A DNA stretch of 64,000 nt from Actinomucor elegans (taxonomy: Eukaryota > Mucoromycota > Mucoromycetes > Mucorales > Mucoraceae). The notes under the pieces were generated by a model. It was not told where the DNA came from. It did not search any database and saw only the letters and a list, made by a program, of their open reading frames with translations. The stretch lies in the NCBI GenBank assembly GCA_026027325.1, contig JAMSLZ010000007.1, forward strand, positions 1,736,001 to 1,800,000. The letters run 5' to 3'. Both the position numbers and the translations under genes were made by a program. Below are positions 55,682 through 64,000 of the stretch, one piece after another. Every line of letters starts with the position of its first letter. Positions within the stretch are counted from its first letter, which is position 1.

Positions 55682-57190
55682 AAGAGTGAAAGCTTCCAGG
55701 TTCGTACGTTTTTGAATGCCATCAAGCCGAATATCGCTTTTGAGGTGGAAAAAGATGGTACCCCGTTGAAATTTCAAGACGCCATGGATAAGGCTAAGCA
55801 AATTGAGAAGAGTTTGCTTAAATATGGTTCTCTTGGGTATTCTGGTGGTGTAAATGGTGAAATTAGAGCTGAAAAGCAATTCAGTTCTGGTGATTCTGAA
55901 GCATCTGCAGTATCAAGCATGTTTTCTTTGGTGGATAAGTTGGAGAAACTTAGTATTAACCTGGTTAAATTGAGCAATGGATCGATTGCTAATAATGGTT
56001 ATTCTGCCCCGGTCAACAACGCTAGCGTGCCTGTAGCTTCTGGTTCTCGTCGTTTTGTGTGCTTTTTCTGTGACAAAGAGGGTCATAAGAAGTATGACTG
56101 TCCTGAATATTTGGCTAAGAGCAAGGCGGGCGCTACTATGGGTACTGGTAGTAATGCTATTCCTATCGAGCAGGGAAAAGGCAAGGAGTATCAGCATTAG
56201 AGGTGGCTGATACTCGTAAAACAAGTGAAAATCCTCGAAAATTTATGATGGGGTCAAGCAAGCAAGGTGTTAACTTGGTCGATACGGTTATTGATTCTTT
56301 TGGTGAAGGTCTTGTTACAAAGGAGGTGTTTGGGGTTAAACGCACTGGTAGCGAAGCAGTTGATATTGTGGTGCCTAACAATATTAATCAAACAACCAGT
56401 CCTCCAGCTAAACGAAGACGTGACAAAGGGAAAGAAGTGAACCGTGCCAATCCAATACCGATTTTGCCTGCGCCTCCAATTGTTCAAGATTCTAACCCGA
56501 TGGTGATTGATTCTGCTGAAGTTACCAAGAGGAAAAGAACAAAAGCAAGAAGGTTACCGGTCAAGACGTCAAGGTTAGACGTATGGGACAAGTTAAGCAA
56601 GTTGGATTCTGGTCTTTCTATGTTGGATTGGATCGCAATCGATAAGGATGCTGCTCGCGATATGAACGATGGTTTAAGGGACCTTCGTATACAAAGGCCC
56701 AAGCGATCTAAAAGGCATTTGGCGGTTATTGCTAGTGGTGCGATTGACGATCCTATGTTAGTCAACGCGGTTGAGCACGAGGAATCTTACGATTCGATGG
56801 ATGGTGATGCTTCTAGTTATGAATCTGATCAGTCAAGCGATCTGGATTCAATTTCAGATTATTCGGATGACAGTGATTTGGAATTTAGTGATACTGAATC
56901 AGTCTATCGTTATCCCTATAATTTGAATCGTATGAAGATCAGTTCGCCAATGCGCGGTGTAGTAGAAATATGCGGCAAACCTGTAGTGGCATGTTTCGAT
57001 AGTGGTGCATCTATATCTGTCTTGAGCAAGAAATTAGCTGATTCTTTGGGTTTGGTCCCGAATGGTGATAGTTTGAACTTGGTGGGATTCGACAACAAGA
57101 AGGCGAATGCTAAGAGTGATATTGTCATGGATGTTCCTATAAGGGTGGCTGGAAAATTAAGACCTGAACATACAGTGGGTGGAAAAATGG
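55682..57190 (+). pseudogene. Gypsy gag-protease fragment
   Basis: Gag starts mid-domain directly after the LTR (no initiator) and reads to a stop at 56200 with zinc knuckle CFFCDKEGHKKYDC (C-x2-C-x4-H-x4-C). The next frame (56203-57228) has a long acidic/Ser linker and an aspartic protease (CFDSGASISVLSKKLADSLG). It is cut off after RPEHT near 57170. No reverse transcriptase remains. The short step between gag and protease frames could be readthrough of a TAG or decay. Confidence 0.7.
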
Positions 57191-57399
57191 TTCGGGTGTT
57201 TTCCAAAATTTTATATAATCTGGAATAAAACAAGAACTATTAATCTGATCAATGTAAAACTAACTTTGTTAGAAAGCTGAAGCCAATATCAATTATATGC
57301 CGGAATATGATATCCCTATATTAGCGGAGGTTTATTTAAATTGAGATTAAAAAAATAGTATACACCCGAACCATTTTTCAGGGTCGATGCTAATCATAG

Positions 57400-58431
57400 C
57401 TAGTACTTCGTATATCCACCTTTTGCTTTAATAACTGCTTCGATTCTTTTTGGCATACTATCAATATACTTTTGGCAATCCTCTTTTGTAAAAGTATCCC
57501 ATTCTTTTTCAACTCTTTCCCACAAATCATGGACTCCTTTGGCCCTATCCGGATAAGCGCTAAGTTTGAGCTTTAGGTGATGCCAAACATGCTCGATTGG
57601 ATTTAAATCAGGGCTTTGGGGTGGCCAACTATATGTCCAATCAATGTTAAAACCATTGTCCTTGAACCATTGCTTTGTAGCCTTGGCAGTATGCTTTGGG
57701 TCCTTGTCTTGTTGGAAGTAGACTTCTTTGGGGTCATATCCATACCACTCCATGGTGTCCTTTAAAGTTGTCTCTAGGATATGGATGTAGCCCTCCTTCT
57801 TCATAGTACCATCAAATATTTGGCAGGCATATCCAGGACCATCGTAAGTGATGCAACCCCACATCATTAAGCTTCCACCACCATGCTTAACAGTAAGATC
57901 CAAATGATGGAACTGGAGCTTATCATCAGGTCTTCTCCAGAAATACTTGCAGCCGTCGGAGCCCCAAACATTGATCTTGGTCTCGTCGGAGAAAATCATT
58001 CGCCTCCAGTCATCGCTAGTCCAACTTCTATGGGCTTTGGCCCAGTTTAACCTTTGAACCATGTGCTTTTTGCTAAGGAAAGGTTTTTTTTTTTTTATCT
58101 CGGCTTGAAAATCCATCGATCTGAGCAACTTCAAGCATCCAGAGTAGCTTATTTTCATTCCTAGATCATCAAGGTGCCTTTCTACATCCTTGGCAGTTTT
58201 AAAAGTTCCAAGTATAAGCTTCCTGCGAATGTAATTGCGACTTGTAGCATTTACAATGGCATGGCGACCAGATGGCAATGGCTTCATTTCTGGAAACCAC
58301 TTGCGTTTATAACTATTGATCGTAGTTTTTTTGACTCCAGGGATACGCTTCATGATTTGGGAGTAAGAATAGCCAGATTCCAACAAGTTTTTGATGTTGT
58401 TTTGAGTATCTTTGGGAATGCAGCGTGTCAT
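57400..58431 (-). CDS. Tc1/mariner transposase, DD37E type, intact
   Basis: 343 residues from MTRCIPKDTQNN; the frame is open 16 codons further, but this ATG matches the start of the copy at 13111. Two HTH regions (YSQIMKRIPGVKKTTINSYK; GRHAIVNATSRNYIRR) precede MIFSDETKINVWG, VYFQQDKDPKHTAK and PQSPDLNPIEHVWH, with 37 residues between second Asp and Glu. No stop or frameshift. A CAGTGGGTGGAAAAATGG end next to TA lies at about 57174, and part of it recurs inverted at 57362. The opposite end could not be located, so the element may be truncated. Confidence 0.88.
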   Translation of the reverse strand: MTRCIPKDTQNNIKNLLESGYSYSQIMKRIPGVKKTTINSYKRKWFPEMKPLPSGRHAIVNATSRNYIRRKLILGTFKTAKDVERHLDDLGMKISYSGCLKLLRSMDFQAEIKKKKPFLSKKHMVQRLNWAKAHRSWTSDDWRRMIFSDETKINVWGSDGCKYFWRRPDDKLQFHHLDLTVKHGGGSLMMWGCITYDGPGYACQIFDGTMKKEGYIHILETTLKDTMEWYGYDPKEVYFQQDKDPKHTAKATKQWFKDNGFNIDWTYSWPPQSPDLNPIEHVWHHLKLKLSAYPDRAKGVHDLWERVEKEWDTFTKEDCQKYIDSMPKRIEAVIKAKGGYTKY

Positions 58432-58597
58432 AGTTGAAAAGTGAAAAAATTGAAAATTGGTGAGCTTATCTCTCAGCAAAAACGCTTCTTTTTATACTTT
58501 TTTTAAATTTGAGACGCAACATAGTGATTATTAATCACAAATATTAATTAGTAATCCATTGGGGCCTTTTTATCCTGAGATTTCTAGAAGGGTTAAA

Positions 58598-60986
58598 TGC
58601 TAATATAAGGACACCAGGTGGATTTGGACGAATTGAGACCCTAAGGGGCTTTCCTAATTTGGACGAGGTCACGTGGTTTAAACTCCGGTCGGTAGGGGCA
58701 AAAATTATAAGTTTTAAAAATATAAAGTTGCGCACTTAGTAAAGTGGTAGTAATGCAATCTGACGCTGATGAGGCCTTAGGTTCAATACTGGCTCAAGTC
58801 AGTTGTATTTTTTTAGTAGGTGGTAGTGCATGTAGTCAACATTATTATTGTGAAAGTCTATGAAAATGGATATTGTTTTGTATTTTATAAGACTTAAGAT
58901 GCTGTACTTTGATTAGTAACTTAAAGTGTCATATATACATATATAAGTTGAATTTTAACATACAAATTTATTAATTTTAATTTAATTTAGCCTTCTTCTT
59001 CTATGGCGTCGTCTTTCAATTGGTATATCTTCTTCTGTTTCACGTTCTTCTATTACTTGAGTATATACTGGAGGATTGAACTCCCTACGGTTGAATTCAA
59101 CCTCTCTCAAAGTCTTCAGAAGCCCTCCAAATATGTCGGCGTTGTATTTTCGACGCCACATAAACTCGAGCAATATCCAAGGCATTTCTTCAGCGGTACG
59201 TTGGCGTGGTTTTGCATGGAGTTTAATACCATTCCAATTACCTAAAGTTTATAAATTGTGTTAATTAGGCGAGTTTATATTAATGTATTAATAAAAATAC
59301 CTTCAATTACTTGAGTATGCACCCCAGTTCTTGATACAAATTCCGCTGAATGGTTTACTGTTTCATGCGAAAAGTCACCCCATTGAGGAATATTGTTATA
59401 TGCCCTCCAGCAGTCTGAGTGGATAATCGTACCTGGTTTTATAAACCTTTGGATGATAACCTTCATCGTTTCAGCACTACGATTTGGTACTGTCACCATA
59501 AAACATCTTCGTTTGTTGGTGATCTCTACACCACCAACAACCCAAATACCATCAACTCGGTGGCCTCGATTATATTTTCGTTTACCAAATTTGGATTCGT
59601 CAATTTGGACGATAATGGGATTTCTATTATCGTCCAGACCTCCTAAGGAGTTAATTTAATGTAAGTAACGTAAATTTATCTCGCTTCCTTAGCTGGTACA
59701 CTTACCAATTTTAAGATCTTCTTCCGTTTGATTACCAGATAAAAAGTCCTCTTGCATTATCTGGTAAAAATCATCTATTACGCCTCTAATGGTGTCAGGA
59801 TGGATACCAGTAGATAGAGTAATTGTATTACGAGGAGCCTTACAGCATAGCCAGTAATACAAAACAATAAACTGATCACGGAGAGTGCTTTTACGTTCAG
59901 CAAAGAACGATTGAAAAAGAACCGAACATCTACTTTTGTTGCAGCATTTGCTCTTGTGACAACGCCAAACATAGCCGCGATCGCTATTAAAGGTTAGTTT
60001 CATGGTGATACCATTAGGACACTTTATTCCTGTGTGAGTATAGTCATAAAGTATTTTTTGTTCCATGAGATAACTAAATAAAATGAATTCAGTTAATTAT
60101 ACTTTATGCTAGGTGAATGTATATACGTACCGCACTGTACTATTGTCGTCTTTTAACTGATTTCCAATAAGTTCAAAGATAGTGATCATTTTAGTGGTAG
60201 GTTTTCTAGACCAAAGCTCTATTTCACCAAGCTGACTAAGAGGCAAAGCCGTTGGGAGAGAAACGCCACTAAATGTACTTGGTTCAACTTGCTGAGGTTG
60301 AAGACTATCCAAATAAGCCAAATAAGCATCACCATCATCCTCCTCGTCGCCAGAGGATCTGGTTGAAGTCACAGTATTCTGCTCCAGACTTAGGTCATCC
60401 AATAATTGAGGACTAGTCGAGCGAACTTCAATAGAAGAAGTAGGAATAGGAGTTGAGAGAGAACCAGAAGCGTTGGTAGAACTGGAATCAAAAGCATGGA
60501 ATGAGGAGAACATCTTGACAAGAAGCTTAGATAAAATGAAGATAGTAAATACTTGATAAAAGAGATAAAGAAAGGGGAGAAGGTGGAAAAAGGCACCTTT
60601 TTATTACTTTTTTTCTACAACTAGCAGTCACAATGAGTCATAATATGTCATACTGAGCTATATAAGCCAGCCAATTACTAACTACAAAAGAAAATGAGTC
60701 ATTAAGACTCAAAATTGATGAGTAAGCCAGATAAAAGACTACATACACTACAGAGCAATGGAAAAATAATAATGTTGACTACTAGTATTGAACTCCCAAC
60801 CGTTTCAATATAACTGAACCGAGCCTACACCTAGGCCAAATGCGCACTCTTTTACAAATAAAAAAATGGTAACAGCCCAACAAGGACATATATTAATCAC
60901 GTGACCATCACGTGGTCTCATCCGAATTAGGTAACCCCCTTATGGTCTCAATTCGTCCAAATCCACCTGGTGTCCTTATATTAGCA
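58598..60986 (-). mobile_element. ISXO2-like transposon with long inverted ends and spliced transposase (element E)
   Basis: Inverted ends begin TGCTAATATAAGGACACCAG and can be followed with interruptions for about 220-250 bp (58598-58850 and 60764-60986), ending near GTAGTCAACATTATTATT. They contain GGTTCAATACT/GAGTTCAATACT blocks resembling a tRNA B box. The interior has one spliced minus-strand transposase gene. No matching 8-bp flank was found, so the outer boundary or the flanks may be altered. It interrupts or abuts a gypsy protease fragment. Confidence 0.7.
58982..60513 (-). CDS. ISXO2-like (IS1595 family) transposase with three introns
   Basis: Exons 60513-60131, 60073-59706, 59642-59301 and 59241-58982 sum to 451 codons (450 residues). 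Introns of 57, 63 and 59 nt have GTACGT, GTAAGT and GTATTT donors, and all junctions are in phase. A Ser/Thr-rich acidic N-terminal extension of about 125 residues is absent from copies A-D. Then come a Cys-rich zinc region (KCPNG ... WRCHKSKCCNKSRC), VQIDESKFGKRKYNRGHRVDG (Asp), GTIIHSDCWRAYN (Asp) and GVHTQVIEGNWNGIKLHAK, and a basic RRRHRRRRLN tail. Intact. It is a second, intron-containing lineage of the same family. Confidence 0.9.
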
Positions 60987-61549
60987 CTGATCCCATCTTC
61001 ATGAGTAAAGAAAGGAAAAACTTCAAAAGTATGGTAAAAAGATTTTTTATTATAGAATACTTTTAGAGTGCAAAACCCTATTCTACTGATCGCATTATTG
61101 ACGTGGCCAAGCTGGATTGTGCCTTCTTGCTTCACCAAAGGAATAGGTGGAACAAGTGAGTTAAAAAACTCTGGCGTAACCATAGAAAAGCTCGAACCCG
61201 AATCGATCAAACTGTAGGTAGTAATATTCTCTATAATAGCCGGTACAAAGAGAGAATTAGAAATCTGTCTTGGTGGCAATGAAAATCTTTTGTGATACTT
61301 ACAAGCTTGTGCCTGCGCGGCGACCAGAAGCGATTCTTCATCTGAAATATCCATATCGTTGATGCGTTGTGTGGCAACAGCCACAGCAGAAGAAGAAGAA
61401 GCATTGGTTGATCCAGCAGAAGAAGCAACAGAAGTATTAGTCTCGACGGTAGTGGAAACCGGAGCACGAGGAGCAGCAGAAGAAGTAGTAGTAGTGGTGC
61501 GAGAGGCAGAAGAGGAAAAACGTTCGGGCGACGTGGACATAGCTCTCAT
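60908..61549 (-). pseudogene. Gypsy gag-protease fragment, minus strand
   Basis: Ser/Thr/Ala-rich start (61549), then an aspartic protease (TYSLIDSGSSFSMVTPEFF, LGHVNNAISRIGF) reading to about 60987. From there the frame runs by chance into the inverted end of element E. Reverse transcriptase and integrase are absent. LTR-A lies just upstream in matching orientation. Confidence 0.65.
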
Positions 61550-61571
61550 TACCAGATTACTGGCAGATTTA

Positions 61572-61813
61572 TGTTATAGAATAGAGACTATTGTATGAAT
61601 AATAACTTATTCATTATCAATCTCATCTTTACGGAAGCACTTATGAGTTGATATGTTTAAGATTCATGTCTCAGATGGATATATATCTAGAACATAGACC
61701 TATAACATAACATCTTCTTAAATCCTCTTCACCACACTTAGATAGACGATTAGTATAAATAGGTTTAGTTTAGACATAGTTATAGGATCTTCATCTTCAT
61801 ATTCATCTTTGTT
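61572..61813 (-). repeat. LTR family A, interrupted by the CACTA element
   Basis: TGTTATAGAATAG to CATCTTTGTT, identical by eye to the first 240 bp of 8314-8622. The remainder is presumably beyond the inserted CACTA element, outside the window. Confidence 0.75.
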
Positions 61814-64000
61814 CACTATGGCGAAAATATTGTCGGTTTTTTGCCCAAAAGTTGATAATATTAGGGGTAAAATCGACTATAGTTCTGCTAATAATTATTG
61901 TCAATTTCTAGGCAGTGTTTTTTCGGCGGTTGATAATATTAGTGACTCTTATTCGATAATATTATGGGTAAATACTATAGTATTAGGGGTTTTCCTTCAA
62001 TATTATTATGGGTAAATTGTATAATAGTAGTGGTTTCCAGTCAATAATAGTATGGATTAATCCCTCCATATTGATGATTTATAATCAATATTATTATTAG
62101 TTTTCTATCATATATTCACAATACACTACTAATAATATTATAGTCATTTTGGTTATTCAGATAATAATTTAATTGCTATTTTTTTTATTTATATAATATA
62201 TAACTTCAACAGATATTACTCTAATACACACTAGCCTTCAATAGCTGAATGTACAATAACCAGCTTTCTATCACACACGAACAGTATTTAACTTACCTTA
62301 TTGTCATACAAGTATAAAATAATTTATGTCCCACTGGCAAGTAACAGGTAAATGAATTAAGCAAATAACTGTATAAATAATGTCAGTTATCGTTGATGAA
62401 ACAATATTTCAAGACTATATTTGAACTAACCTTTAGAAGAATGGCCCACGAGCTTGTATAATAGTATATTTTAATCATCTTTTCCTAAAGTAATGATTAG
62501 ATTCTTGAATGAAACTCGCTATTGCTACAGACTTACCAACACTATATCAGACACAATCAATTATAATTCACTGGGCTACAGTTTTAATAGTCTTCGTCTT
62601 GTATATATATACAACTAAATCTATTATAACAGTATTAGATTAATATACAAAGAAATTAATGGATTAGTAATCATTGCACTTACTTAATGGTTATTAGCTT
62701 TAAAACTAATAGTAAAGGTTCAAAAGCCATATGGCATTACTGGCTATAAGTATTACTGAAGTGGTATAAGTATTTAAGAATACAAGTCAGTATAAGAACA
62801 TAAGCAGTATGAATGACGACGTATTTATAGATAATTACGACATTAAGAACGAGGGAGATATTCGAAAGCTTGGAAAAAAAAACACAATTACAAGCTGACA
62901 TTGAGGTTAATTCCTATTATACAGAAGCTTCAGTTAAAGTGTTGTGCGCAATAAGAGTGACAAATGTCAAGAAACCTTACGTTTAATGTGCCAATTTAGC
63001 AAACGAAAAAAAAGAAAGAAACTCAAGATTGGTGTAAAAAAGTTTTTCTTAATACTGAAAAGCCGCAGAAAAATGCTACGTCAGCTACTTAAACCAATAA
63101 AAAAACATCTATATTTATTTCGTTTTTTTTGTATTTTTCTTAGAGCGTGGTTTACGCTTATTGGAATCCGCTTCTTTGGAACGATTGTCAGATCCAGCCT
63201 CCTCATCTTCACCAACGTCAGGTTGAACCGTAATGGCTTTTCTTTTCGTTGATGAGCGAGCAGAATGTAGATCCAACAAGCTAGTGATTGGAGATGCAAG
63301 ACCAACTGGAGCAACAGAAGTAGCTAGACGATCAACAAGGATATGCTGATTATCCACACTATTTGCATAACAAGCATATTAATAAAGATATAAAAACAGA
63401 AATAAAAAAGCATCTAACCTGAAGAACGATTCAATCTCATTGTCTTCAACAGATTCTTGATTTTGTTGACTTTCACCTTCTTCAGCAGAATTACTTCTGG
63501 TACGTACAGTCTTCTTGTTTTTGAGTGCTTCAGATAAAAGTAACTTGGCAGCCCACATCTCTACACAGAGATGCAGATGCAAGCCCACATCTAAAGCACG
63601 TTTCTCCAAAAGCAAAGCATAACGTTCTTGAATGCTGGTATCCTCTTCGCCAATTTCACTCCAAGTTTTACCAACAATATTTATATTTGCCCTTTCCATG
63701 TCTTTCAAGACATCTCTTGCCAAGTATTTCAACGTATTGTATTGCGGTTGAACATCATCATCGGTCAGTTCATTTTGTTGGCCTTTTATATACTTGAGGT
63801 GTTTCAAGAGGGCATACAACCTTAATGGTGCAGAAGGGGTGACATTTGTCTTGGTTGCCTTTTGTTGATAACGCACTTTTGCTTCTTCTAGCACTTTTGG
63901 GATTGACCGTTTACTACGTAAATTAGGATTCAAAGCATTTGCAATTGCTTCTCGTTCAGCTATATATGACAAGCTAAGAGGTTAATAAAACTGAATGTAG
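61814..64000 (+). mobile_element. Second CACTA transposon, cut by right window edge
   Basis: Starts CACTATGGCGAAAATATTGT and follows 21004-23192 with only scattered substitutions and small indels at a constant offset of about 40.8 kb. By homology the tnp2 gene lies past the edge. Confidence 0.93.
63115..64000 (-). CDS. CACTA second protein, copy 2 (exons 2 and 3, exon 1 cut by edge)
   Basis: Exon 2 (63959-63419) and exon 3 (63358-63115) correspond to 23151-22611 and 22550-22307, with the same splice signals and an intact frame. Exon 1 begins beyond the window. One or two residue differences from copy 1 (for example SPIT for SPIA). Unknown function; basic C-terminal tail. Confidence 0.75.

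Noticed and set aside
58544..58735. Reading of the left inverted end of element E as gypsy protease sequence (NIRTPGGFGRIET)
   Set aside because: The same peptide appears at 60908-61000 because both are the same inverted repeat; translation through it is accidental.
58733..58805. tRNA gene
   Set aside because: Has A- and B-box-like words, but no cloverleaf with a 7-nt anticodon loop and paired acceptor ends could be drawn.

Overview
The window looks like nuclear DNA of an early-diverging fungus, most likely Mucoromycotina (Mucorales). The DNA is AT-rich. Genes have short spliceosomal introns of about 48-65 nt with GTAAGT-like donors and CTAAC-like branch sites. One host gene resembles an AF4/FMR2-type protein. 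The rest is dominated by CACTA, IS1595/ISXO2-like, Tc1/mariner, LINE and chromovirus elements. The assignment is inference; no species is claimed.

Layout. 1-7.1 kb is host territory: the 5' part of a cation/Ca2+ exchanger gene running off the left edge, then a four-exon gene for a 992-residue nuclear-type protein with an RS-rich region, then about 2.5 kb with no recognisable gene. From 7.1 kb to the right edge almost everything is mobile DNA in nested layers, apart from a tRNA-Leu(AAG) at 34.65 kb. A decayed forward LINE ORF2 (9.4-12.7 kb) is split by an ISXO2-like element and a mariner. The mariner is itself split by two small 3-bp-TSD elements. A decayed reverse LINE ORF1 (15.06-32.9 kb) is split by three insertions, of which the largest (17658-31288) is itself split by a CACTA transposon and an ISXO2-like element. 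Nearly every layer can be removed on paper using its target-site duplication, and the reading frame below becomes continuous.

The most unusual object is a group of elements (17658-31288, 35758-38095 and 15127-17360) that I call LDR elements. Each is bounded by two long direct repeats (282, about 231 and 210 bp), like LTRs, but every repeat has its own inverted ends and the whole unit makes a 3-bp target duplication. Two of the three encode a Harbinger/IS5-like DDE transposase carrying a C-terminal chromodomain. One also encodes a second, unrecognised protein faintly reminiscent of replication initiators. A single 282-bp repeat exists alone at 13481-13762, as a solo LTR would.

39.4-48.6 kb is a very young Ty3/gypsy chromovirus arranged LTR, truncated body, LTR, full body, LTR inside a single 5-bp duplication. 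48.7-61.8 kb is a patchwork of gypsy fragments, three further transposase-bearing elements (two ISXO2-like with 8-bp duplications, one Tc1-like), and an ISXO2-like element whose 450-residue transposase has three introns. A second, nearly identical CACTA element starts at 61814 and runs off the right edge. Several otherwise good ORFs are broken by single-base indels, often in A-runs, so sequencing error should be excluded before calling them dead.
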